Assembly: GCA_001796415.1 (NCBI GenBank)
Contig: MGML01000051.1
Coordinates: 1-9,885 of the forward strand
Reading direction: 5' to 3'
Length of the DNA: 9,885 bases
Source of the DNA: Chloroflexi bacterium RBG_13_46_14
Lineage (GTDB): Bacteria > Chloroflexota > Dehalococcoidia > Dehalococcoidales > UBA2162
A model generated the notes under the pieces. That model saw only the letters and a program-made list of their open reading frames with translations. It made no database searches and was not told where the DNA came from. This document shows positions 1 through 5,347 of the stretch, piece by piece. The position numbers were made by a program, and so were the translations under genes. Numbering within the stretch: the first letter of the stretch is position 1; each line of letters starts with the position of its first letter.

Positions 1-240
1 GTACCTTTCAAGATAGGCGAAAAAACGGATGATCCACTCCAGATGTACCTGAGTGATGTCTGTACCCTGCCCATAAATATAGCCGGTGTTCCTGCACTTT
101 CTATTCCTGCCGGTTTCTCCGAAGGGCTGCCGGTAGGAATGCAGATAATCGGCAAACCTTTCGCAGAAGAAACTCTACTCAGGATAGGCCATGCTTACCA
201 GCAGGCGACCGACTGGCATAAACAAAAACCGGAGCTGTAA
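1..240 (+). CDS. gatA: Aspartyl/glutamyl-tRNA amidotransferase subunit A, C-terminal fragment
   Basis: This is the last 79 codons of an amidase-signature protein; the 5' part, including the catalytic Ser-cisSer-Lys region, lies outside the window. The visible residues carry the GatA C-terminal signature: [16 protein letters not shown], then [14 protein letters not shown], then [13 protein letters not shown], and a TDWH end. GatA releases ammonia from glutamine; the GatCAB complex uses it to convert Glu-tRNA(Gln) or Asp-tRNA(Asn) to Gln-tRNA(Gln) or Asn-tRNA(Asn) in the cytoplasm. The TAA stop is followed after 7 nt by the next gene, so the two are probably co-transcribed. The match in the GLPVG-QIIGKP block is close enough to prefer GatA over a generic amidase. 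Confidence 0.93.
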   Translation, partial: VPFKIGEKTDDPLQMYLSDVCTLPINIAGVPALSIPAGFSEGLPVGMQIIGKPFAEETLLRIGHAYQQATDWHKQKPEL

Positions 241-247
241 GGAGTTT

Positions 248-865
248 ATGGGAAACTCTTCCCATTTTAAGCCTGGCCAGACTATCATCTGCCGTGATTT
301 CTGGCAGAATGATAAATGGTCTGAAAGACACGAAATTGTTGTACAGGATACACCTGAACTACTTGCTTTGTACCTTCCACCAAATACTATTATCAAACAG
401 CCTGTTTCTCCAATCGGCGATAAAGCTACTTATTTAGACCGCCTGAACCTTACCTGGTCTCTCGTCGAAGCAGGCTGGATCGGACTGAGAAGACTCCGTC
501 TCTCCATTCCGGGGGCTTTTTATTCCGTTCTATTGTTCTGGAATGTAGACAACTCTCTTCGAGCCTGGTACATCAATCTTGAAGAACCTATTCACCGAAT
601 GCCACATGGATTCGACTATATAGATCTATTCCTAGACATCATTGCTGAACCCGATCTGTCAAGCTGGCACTGGGAAGATGAAGACGAACTCCAGGAAGCC
701 GTTGAACAGGGTTTCATATCGGACAAAACTTCCAATATGCTGTATTCGGAAGGCAGGAAAGCCATAGAGTGGTTGCAGTCAAGCAAGTCGCCTTTCAATG
801 GATGGGAGACATGGCGTCCTCATCCAGGATGGCAGGTACCTGTTCTGCCTGAAAATGAATACTGA
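248..865 (+). CDS. DUF402 / FomD-like family protein (probable nucleoside phosphate hydrolase)
   Basis: A 205-residue protein matching the DUF402 fold. Near the N-terminus a PGQTIICRDFW segment (9-19) precedes the hallmark DTPELLALYLPP (34-45). The middle holds FYSVLLFW (91-98) and YINLEEP (108-114), followed by the acidic D-x2-D-x3-D cluster (D123, D126, D130), then WHWEDEDEL (140-148) and a C-terminal WRPHPGW. Characterised relatives are FomD, a metal-dependent cytidylyl-phosphonate hydrolase, and the staphylococcal Ntdp nucleoside tri-/diphosphatase; the acidic residues are the metal ligands in those enzymes. The substrate here is unknown. I chose ATG 248 because GGAG lies at 241-244 and homology begins at once. 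An in-frame ATG at 191 would overlap gatA by 50 nt and add unrelated residues. The SD-to-ATG spacing of 3 nt is short. It lies directly behind gatA. Confidence 0.85.
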   Translation: MGNSSHFKPGQTIICRDFWQNDKWSERHEIVVQDTPELLALYLPPNTIIKQPVSPIGDKATYLDRLNLTWSLVEAGWIGLRRLRLSIPGAFYSVLLFWNVDNSLRAWYINLEEPIHRMPHGFDYIDLFLDIIAEPDLSSWHWEDEDELQEAVEQGFISDKTSNMLYSEGRKAIEWLQSSKSPFNGWETWRPHPGWQVPVLPENEY

Positions 866-934
866 ACTGGTAACGTGTTGATTCAAGTTCTCTTTCTCCG
901 TTGTTTTTTCAGAAATGAAGTGTTGTGTCATTCT

Positions 935-1226
935 TCTGCCTACGCTAAAGCTTTGGCGGACTTGTGACGTCCGGCGCAGGCGGAACGTAGCAATCAATGT
1001 AATACCTTTTTAACCATTCCGGCGGAAGCCGGAATCCAGGAATCTACTGGATACCGTTTTTCAACGGTATGGTGAGTATGTGCCTTTTCTTAATGTCGTT
1101 TCAAAGAACCTGCTTAAGGTACGCCTTAGGCGGAAAGAATCTCCTACAACTTTCAGACGGGATCCTTCGCCCAGATTACATCGGAACTCAGGATTACGGC
1201 TTTTCATCCCGGCAGGAGCGGGAATT
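935..1226. repeat. Mosaic of short hairpin-forming (REP/MITE-like) repeats in a gene-free gap
   Basis: This is the core of the roughly 450-bp gap between the DUF402 gene and the Lrp promoter, and it consists largely of inverted repeats. Modules, in order: CTACG 940-944 with CGTAG 986-990, enclosing a near-palindrome around AAAGCTTT (947-954) and CGGAC/GTCCG (957-961/969-973); ATTCCGGC/GCCGGAAT (1016-1023/1028-1035); ATCCAG/CTGGAT (1034-1039/1047-1052); ATACCGTT/AACGGTAT (1051-1058/1063-1070); CTTAAGG/CCTTAGG with one wobble (1113-1119/1124-1130); ATCCT/AGGAT (1162-1166/1190-1194); TCCCG/CGGGA (1207-1211/1219-1223). The second module resembles widespread ATTCC-arm palindromic dispersed repeats. 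None is followed by a clean T-run, so terminator function is not clear. No transposase or protein homology is seen. Whether copies exist elsewhere in the genome cannot be told from this window. Confidence 0.6.
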
Positions 1227-1309
1227 AAGCTTTTCTAAACATCTCCATACATAGTCAATTAAAACCCGATCTTGAATACACAAATGGTGCTAACAAATCA
1301 TGTTATCTC

Positions 1310-1318
1310 TGCTATAAT
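1310..1318 (+). promoter_or_regulatory. Extended -10 promoter of the lrp-aminotransferase-purM operon
   Basis: A perfect TATAAT (1313-1318) is preceded by TGC, which makes an extended -10 element. The -35 region about 17 nt upstream is poor, as expected for an extended -10 promoter. Transcription would begin near 1325. A small inverted repeat GCCGG/CCGGC (1326-1330/1338-1342, 7-nt loop) then sits at the extreme 5' end of the transcript; it could be an operator or an mRNA hairpin. The untranslated leader is about 40 nt. Confidence 0.65.
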
Positions 1319-1365
1319 TAGACAGGCCGGCGATAAACCGGCAAAAGGGCTGCTGGGAGGCTTGT

Positions 1366-1851
1366 ATGAAGAATAAAGAGATCCTGAAAATCCTTGAAGA
1401 CAACGCACGCGCTACTACGAAACAGATATCGGCAATGACCGGCAACTCTTCCTCAGAGGTCTCTCGTTTTATCAAGCAGGCTGAAAAAGACCGTGTAATA
1501 TTAAAATATAAAGCTATCGTAAACTGGGATAAGGTAGAAAACGAGCAGGTATGGGCGCTGATAGAGGTTAAACTTACGCCTGAGAAGGATGTGGGCTTCG
1601 ACTCTATTGCAGAGCGTATCTACCGCTTCCCCCAGACCCGTACCGTATACCTCGTTTCCGGTAGTTATGACCTTTTTGTCCTTGTAACGGGCAAAACCAG
1701 TCACGAGATTGCTGACTTCGTCTCTCAGAAGCTTTCGCATATCGAAGGGGTACAGGCTACCGTTACCCAGTTCGTGTTGAAGAGATATAAAGAAGATGGT
1801 GAGTTAATAGAGGAAAAAGAAGAAGTAAAAAGACAGCTGGTTGTACTCTAA
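1366..1851 (+). CDS. Lrp/AsnC family transcriptional regulator
   Basis: A 161-residue, full-length Lrp/AsnC protein. An N-terminal winged helix-turn-helix (about 1-50) contains ILKILEDNARATTKQISAMTG followed by the recognition helix SSSEVSRFIKQAEKDRVI. A linker, KYKAIVNWDKV, leads into the C-terminal RAM ligand-binding domain (about 60-140) with the strand ALIEVKL, the GSYDLFVLV core (99-107) and GVQATVTQFVLKRYK. The last 20 residues are highly charged and look like a tail beyond the RAM fold. The start is set by GGGAGG at 1355-1360, 5 nt before ATG. Lrp-type proteins form octamers or dimers, bind DNA and respond to amino acids. An aminotransferase gene lies 30 nt downstream, so control of that enzyme and of its own promoter is the obvious inference. 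The effector cannot be read from sequence. Confidence 0.92.
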   Translation: MKNKEILKILEDNARATTKQISAMTGNSSSEVSRFIKQAEKDRVILKYKAIVNWDKVENEQVWALIEVKLTPEKDVGFDSIAERIYRFPQTRTVYLVSGSYDLFVLVTGKTSHEIADFVSQKLSHIEGVQATVTQFVLKRYKEDGELIEEKEEVKRQLVVL

Positions 1852-1881
1852 TAACCAACATAAAAAAGCATGGAGTATACA

Positions 1882-3072
1882 ATGCCTGATAATCCCATCG
1901 CTAAGCGAAGAACGTATCAAATATCGGACAAGGCAAATCGTTTATCACCCTCCGGAATACGCAGGTTTTTCGACCTGCTGGCTTCTACGGAAGGTGTAAT
2001 CTCACTCGGTGTAGGAGAACCTGATTATTCAACCCCGTGGCATATCAGTGAAGCGGCTATTAAGTCCCTTGAAAAAGGGTATACGATGTATACCTCTAAC
2101 TCCGGTACTCCCGAATTAAGACGGGAGCTTTCCCGACACCTGATGGATGAATATGATATCGACTACAACCCTGATACAGAACTGCTGATTACGGTGGGAT
2201 CAAGCGAGGCTCTGGATCTGTCGATGAGAGCATTACTGAACCCGGGAGACGAGGTTATTATGCCCGATCCATGCTATGTTGCCTATGAAGCCTGTGTAAT
2301 AATGGCTGGTGGAACACCTGTGAAAATACCTACTTCCCAGGAAAATGGTTTTGAGATAAACCCGTCCGATCTGGAAAAACTGGTCTCTGAAAAAACCAGG
2401 GCTATACTTATCGGATATCCGGCAAATCCGACTGGGGCTGTGATGAGTCGCAATAAGCTGATGGAGATTGCTGATATAGCCTTGCGAAACCATCTTATAG
2501 TGGTATCGGATGAGATATACGCCAAACTTGTCTATGACACAGAACATATCTGCTTCGCCACTCTTCCGGGAATGAAATCCAGTACAATATTACTTGGCGG
2601 CTTTTCAAAAGCCTACGCGATGACAGGCTGGCGTATTGGATACTCGGCTGCCCCGGCTGAAATTACCGCCGCTATGACGAAAATCCACCAGTACACGATG
2701 ATGTGCGCTTCTACGATGGCACAGGTCGCTGCTCTCGAAGCCTTACGCAGCGGTGAATCCAGCGTTGTTGAAATGGTTGAAGATTATAACAAGAGAAGGC
2801 GGGTAATTCTGCACGGTCTGGAGGATATCGGATTATCCTGTTTCGAACCGAAAGGTGCCTTTTATGTCTTTCCATCGATAAAATCAACAGGAATGACATC
2901 CGAAGAATTCGCTGAGACTCTCCTTACCGAGGAAAAGGTTGCTGTAGTACCCGGTTCGGCTTTTGGAAAATATGGTGAAGGATATGTCAGGTGCTGCTAT
3001 GCTACTTCGTTGGATAATATAAACGAAGCACTTCTCAGGATGAAGCGTTTTGTTAAGAAATTCAGCCGGTAA
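1882..3072 (+). CDS. PLP-dependent aminotransferase, class I/II (subgroup I-gamma; aspartate/aromatic type)
   Basis: A 396-residue fold-type I aminotransferase that transfers an amino group between an amino acid and a 2-oxo acid using pyridoxal phosphate. All expected landmarks are present: SLGVGEPD (41-48), YTSNSGTPELR (70-80), the YPANPTG loop with N182, SDEIY with D210 and Y213 that hold the cofactor ring, the Schiff-base lysine K243 in FSKAYAMTGWR, with R251 in the same motif contacting the phosphate, and R370 in GYVRCCYATS binding the substrate carboxylate. The overall pattern resembles archaeal aromatic/aspartate aminotransferases; the exact substrate is not determinable. I prefer ATG 1882 over the in-frame ATG at 1870 because GGAG (1872-1875) sits 6 nt before 1882, while 1870 has no ribosome binding site. 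It follows the Lrp/AsnC gene and precedes the small four-cysteine gene by 14 nt, consistent with one operon. Confidence 0.93.
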   Translation: MPDNPIAKRRTYQISDKANRLSPSGIRRFFDLLASTEGVISLGVGEPDYSTPWHISEAAIKSLEKGYTMYTSNSGTPELRRELSRHLMDEYDIDYNPDTELLITVGSSEALDLSMRALLNPGDEVIMPDPCYVAYEACVIMAGGTPVKIPTSQENGFEINPSDLEKLVSEKTRAILIGYPANPTGAVMSRNKLMEIADIALRNHLIVVSDEIYAKLVYDTEHICFATLPGMKSSTILLGGFSKAYAMTGWRIGYSAAPAEITAAMTKIHQYTMMCASTMAQVAALEALRSGESSVVEMVEDYNKRRRVILHGLEDIGLSCFEPKGAFYVFPSIKSTGMTSEEFAETLLTEEKVAVVPGSAFGKYGEGYVRCCYATSLDNINEALLRMKRFVKKFSR

Positions 3073-3086
3073 AGGTTTACGGATAA

Positions 3087-3329
3087 ATGAAAAAACTGGT
3101 CTGTGAAAAATGCGGCAGAGAGATAGTTGACCCGGGTGATATAGAGTTGGTATTGGCAGGGATGGACGCCTGGCAGAATTCCGTAAGAGCCAGGGGTGAA
3201 GAACCCCGTGGAATTTTCCCCTGCAAACACTATAGAAACTGCGGTGGCGAGATGATAATCGTGGATGATAAAGAAAAGCCGGAAAAATCGCCAGGTAAAC
3301 TTAAGAATCTCTTTCGCCGCAAGCCATAA
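3087..3329 (+). CDS. Small four-cysteine (putative zinc-ribbon) protein of unknown function
   Basis: An 80-residue protein that I do not recognise as a named family. It has a CEKCG knuckle at the N-terminus (C6, C9) and two more cysteines in FPCKHYRNCGG (C46, C52). The arrangement C-x2-C-x36-C-x5-C suggests one zinc or other metal site holding a small two-lobed fold. Between the pairs is an acidic-then-amphipathic stretch, DPGDIELVLAGMDAW. The last 20 residues are lysine-rich and low in complexity, a likely disordered or nucleic-acid-contacting tail. It lies 14 nt after the aminotransferase and 21 nt before purM, all on the same strand, so it is almost certainly co-transcribed with both. AAAGG at 3071-3075 is a weak and rather distant ribosome binding site. 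Coding status rests on context and the cysteine pattern. Confidence 0.72.
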   Translation: MKKLVCEKCGREIVDPGDIELVLAGMDAWQNSVRARGEEPRGIFPCKHYRNCGGEMIIVDDKEKPEKSPGKLKNLFRRKP

Positions 3330-3338
3330 TATCTCAAC

Positions 3339-3353
3339 GGAGGTGTTATCATT
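3339..3353 (+). promoter_or_regulatory. Strong ribosome binding site with ATT start codon for purM
   Basis: GGAGGTG (3339-3345) is a near-perfect Shine-Dalgarno sequence. Five bases later comes ATT (3351-3353), which opens the conserved PurM N-terminus in the correct frame. The same frame has a stop at 3327-3329 and contains no ATG, GTG or TTG between that stop and 3480. ATT, or the adjacent ATC at 3348, is therefore the only plausible initiator for a full-length enzyme, unless the base is a sequencing error for ATG. Confidence 0.75.
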
Positions 3354-4361
3354 AAAAAGACGTATGCTGAAGCAGGGGTAAACATCGATGCCAAAGAAGA
3401 AGCTGTAAAACGTATCGGCCAGCTTGCTAAATCCACTCTAGGCCCGGAAGTCCTCAGCGGTGTCGGCTTTTTCGGCGGGATGTATGAATTTAAAGGCTAT
3501 GATGAGCCTGTACTTATATCGAGTATCGACCAGGTAGGCACGAAGACCAAGATAGCCAATACTATGAATAAGCATGATACCGTAGGTATAGATATCGTCA
3601 ACCACTGTGTAAACGATATTTTCACCGGTGGCGCCGCCCCTCTGTTTTTCCTCGATTATATCGGCTCCGGTAAGATGATTCCGGATAAAGTGGAATCCAT
3701 CGTCAAAGGACTTACGACTGCCTGTAAAGATGTCGGTTGCGCTTTGATAGGCGGTGAGACTGGAGAAATGCCCGGCCTGTATTCCGCGCCGGAAGAATAC
3801 GACCTGGTTGGATTTATTATAGGGGTCGTTGAAAAAAATAAAATCATCAACGGAAGCACTATTCAGCCAGGCGATATAATATTCGGTCTGCCGTCCAGTG
3901 GTCTGCATACCAACGGATATTCTCTGGTCCGAAATATATTCGGTGAGACGAAGGAAGTACTGGAGGTACATTATCCCGAACTGGGACAGACCCTGGGTGA
4001 AGCCTTGCTTGAACCGCATCGATGCTACTACAAACTGTTGAAACCTTACCTACCGCTTATCAAAGGTATGGCCCATATCACTGGCGGTGGTCTCCTTGAC
4101 AATGTCCCTCGTATTCTCCCGGAAGGAACCGCGGCACAGTTTGATTCTTCAGCCTGGACGGTACCGCCCATTTTCAGGCTGATACAGGAAAGGGGAAATA
4201 TCGACCTTATGGAGATGTACCACGTATTTAACATGGGGATCGGCATGACCGTTGTCTGTTCACCTGAAGATTCGGACGAGTTATATAGCATGCTTCCTGA
4301 AGCCATTATGATTGGTAAGATTATCCGGCAAGACAGTGATAAGAAAGTCATAATCAACTAG
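3351..4361 (+). CDS. purM: Phosphoribosylformylglycinamidine cyclo-ligase (AIR synthetase)
   Basis: PurM closes the imidazole ring in purine synthesis, converting formylglycinamidine ribonucleotide to aminoimidazole ribonucleotide with ATP. From the ATT start the protein has 336 residues, close to the usual 330-350. Landmarks: the N-terminal YAEAGVNIDA (5-14), the ATP-site glycine region DQVGTKTKIA (60-69), GIDIVNHCVNDI (79-90), PLFFLDYIGSGK (97-108), GGETGEMPG (134-142), GLHTNGYSLVR (184-194), AHITGGGLLDNVPRILP and MYHVFNMGIGM. The canonical DGVGTK reads DQVGTK and GGETAEMPG reads GGETGEMPG, both mild changes. The first in-frame ATG (3480, residue 44) would delete the conserved N-terminal segment, so it is rejected. 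It is the last gene of the operon that begins with the Lrp/AsnC regulator. No clear intrinsic terminator follows. Confidence 0.95.
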   Translation: MKKTYAEAGVNIDAKEEAVKRIGQLAKSTLGPEVLSGVGFFGGMYEFKGYDEPVLISSIDQVGTKTKIANTMNKHDTVGIDIVNHCVNDIFTGGAAPLFFLDYIGSGKMIPDKVESIVKGLTTACKDVGCALIGGETGEMPGLYSAPEEYDLVGFIIGVVEKNKIINGSTIQPGDIIFGLPSSGLHTNGYSLVRNIFGETKEVLEVHYPELGQTLGEALLEPHRCYYKLLKPYLPLIKGMAHITGGGLLDNVPRILPEGTAAQFDSSAWTVPPIFRLIQERGNIDLMEMYHVFNMGIGMTVVCSPEDSDELYSMLPEAIMIGKIIRQDSDKKVIIN

Positions 4362-4384
4362 AATATAAAAGCGATTTACGAACG

Positions 4385-4555
4385 ATGCCGGTATTTGGTT
4401 ACGACCGAGAATCCCAGATTAATGCGTATTATGTAAACTGCCTATCTTTCATCTTCCCTGCCCTCCTCAAGCAGGTAAATAAATTGGATGTGTCTGAATT
4501 AATGAAGAACGCGATTGTCTGGAACAGCCACGACACTTCCTTCTTAATATCTTAA
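4385..4555 (+). CDS. Possible small ORF, 56 codons, unknown
   Basis: An uninterrupted ATG-to-TAA frame in the 283-bp gap between purM and fur. The predicted 56-residue peptide has a balanced composition: it begins MPVFGYDRESQINAYY, has a hydrophobic stretch CLSFIFPALLKQV near residues 19-31, and continues with an amphipathic LDVSELMKNAIVW. It is not obviously low-complexity or out-of-frame noise. There is no convincing Shine-Dalgarno sequence before the ATG, no recognised homology, and the frame ends just before the fur promoter. It may be a chance ORF or a remnant. Nothing else is evident in 4362-4564 apart from a weak CCTGC/GCAGG hairpin without a T-run. Confidence 0.22.
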   Translation: MPVFGYDRESQINAYYVNCLSFIFPALLKQVNKLDVSELMKNAIVWNSHDTSFLIS

Positions 4556-4564
4556 CTAGGCAAC

Positions 4565-4593
4565 TTGACACCGTTCTCGTAATTCATTATACT
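4565..4593 (+). promoter_or_regulatory. Near-consensus sigma70 promoter of fur-feoAB
   Basis: TTGACA (4565-4570) matches the -35 consensus exactly. It is separated by 17 bp from TATACT (4588-4593), which matches five of six -10 positions. Transcription should start around 4600, immediately before the Fur-box-like palindrome at 4603-4623. This is a strong core promoter that would need a repressor to be kept low. Confidence 0.8.
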
Positions 4594-4602
4594 GATTCTA
4601 GT

Positions 4603-4623
4603 TGCAAATGATTATCATTTGCA
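4603..4623. promoter_or_regulatory. Fur box: perfect 21-bp palindrome
   Basis: The half-site TGCAAATGAT (4603-4612) is mirrored exactly after a single central T (4613). The inner AATGAT-T-ATCATT agrees well with the classical Fur box built around GATAATGATAATCATTATC. Its place just downstream of the predicted transcription start, and directly ahead of fur and feoAB, makes Fur binding and iron-dependent repression very likely. A related metalloregulator such as Zur cannot be excluded by sequence, but the iron-transport context favours Fur. Confidence 0.85.
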
Positions 4624-4644
4624 TTTATAAATAAGGTTAGTTGA

Positions 4645-5109
4645 ATGACGTCGGAGATATCCAACACTCAAAAGAAGAACCGTGAACTGTTAAGTGAAGC
4701 AGGGCTTCGTAACACCAGTCAGCGGCAGTCCATTCTGGATATCATACGCCGCGGACAGGGACATCCGGATGCCGATGAGGTATATCGGAGAGCTCGTAAA
4801 AAGCAGCCTCGATTGAGTCTCTCTACGGTTTATAGAACCTTACAGACTCTAAAAGAATTAGGGCTGGTGGAAGAAGTACATCTTGATGAAACGCACCATC
4901 ATTATGAGATAAAAGCATCCAATGAACATCATCACCTTATCTGTCTTGGCTGTGGAAAAGTAGTTGAATTCGAATGCCCGATGAGCGTGCAAATGAAAGA
5001 GGAAGTCAGTAAGGAAAAAGGATTTGAAGTAGTAAATACAGAAGTGCGAATGACCGGTTACTGCCCGGAATGTCGCAAGGAAAGAGAATCGTCAAATGCC
5101 GGGAAATAA
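4645..5109 (+). CDS. fur: Ferric uptake regulator family protein
   Basis: A 154-residue Fur-family repressor. The N-terminal winged helix runs to about residue 85, with RNTSQRQSILDII, GHPDADEVYRRA and the recognition helix SLSTVYRTLQTLKELGLV (58-75). The C-terminal dimerisation and metal domain has the HHH cluster (84-86), EHHHLICLGCGKVVEF with H95-H97, and two CxxC pairs (C100/C103 and C140/C143) that form the structural zinc site. With iron bound, such proteins block transcription at Fur boxes. TAAGG at 4632-4636 lies 8 nt before ATG. The gene follows its own Fur box and overlaps feoA by 14 nt, so autoregulation and co-transcription with ferrous iron uptake genes are expected. Family members also include Zur, PerR and Mur; I call Fur from the feoAB linkage and operator type. 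Confidence 0.88.
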   Translation: MTSEISNTQKKNRELLSEAGLRNTSQRQSILDIIRRGQGHPDADEVYRRARKKQPRLSLSTVYRTLQTLKELGLVEEVHLDETHHHYEIKASNEHHHLICLGCGKVVEFECPMSVQMKEEVSKEKGFEVVNTEVRMTGYCPECRKERESSNAGK

Positions 5110-5338
5110 GCATATCGCGGTCAGCAAGATGAAACCGGGGCAGACCGGGAAAATCATCGAAATACAGGGCGGACAGGGACTAACTGCCCGTCTTGGCGCT
5201 CTTGGAATAATTCCCGGACGGAATATCACCAAGATAAGCGATATGCTAATGAGAGGACCGGTAACCGTCAAATCAGGAAGTACCCAGGTAGCGATCGGTT
5301 ATGGCATGGCAGATAAGATAATCGTTGAACTGAACTAG
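5096..5338 (+). CDS. feoA: Ferrous iron transport protein A
   Basis: An 80-residue SH3-like FeoA protein, the small cytoplasmic partner of FeoB. The typical pattern is seen: an opening IAVSKMKPGQTGKIIEI, then GGQGLTARLGALGIIPGRNITKI, the PVTVKSGSTQVAIGYGMADKIIVEL strand region, and a C-terminus at the usual place. The start ATG lies inside the 3' end of fur (14-nt overlap), so translation is probably coupled; the local ribosome binding site is weak. An internal ATG at 5129 would remove the first beta strand and is less likely. FeoB begins 9 nt after the FeoA stop codon. Confidence 0.93.
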   Translation: MPGNKHIAVSKMKPGQTGKIIEIQGGQGLTARLGALGIIPGRNITKISDMLMRGPVTVKSGSTQVAIGYGMADKIIVELN

Positions 5339-5347
5339 AATATACAT

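Noticed and set aside
191..247. Upstream ATG at 191 for the DUF402 gene
   Set aside because: It overlaps the gatA end by 50 nt and adds residues with no DUF402 similarity; GGAG precedes ATG 248.
935..1226. CRISPR array
   Set aside because: The inverted repeats differ from each other, and there is no regular direct repeat-spacer spacing.
1069..1254. 61-codon + strand ORF
   Set aside because: It lies wholly inside the hairpin repeat region, begins within a hairpin arm, has no ribosome binding site and encodes no recognisable protein.
3438..4019. 193-codon minus-strand ORF opposite purM
   Set aside because: It is a shadow of the well-supported purM frame on the other strand, with no recognisable domain or ribosome binding site.
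3480..4361. ATG 3480 as the purM start
   Set aside because: It removes 43 residues of the conserved N-terminal region, and there is no Shine-Dalgarno sequence before it; ATT 3351 has one at ideal spacing.
4456..4480. CCTGC/GCAGG hairpin as a purM terminator
   Set aside because: The stem has only 5 bp, the loop is long, and no T-run follows on the + strand.
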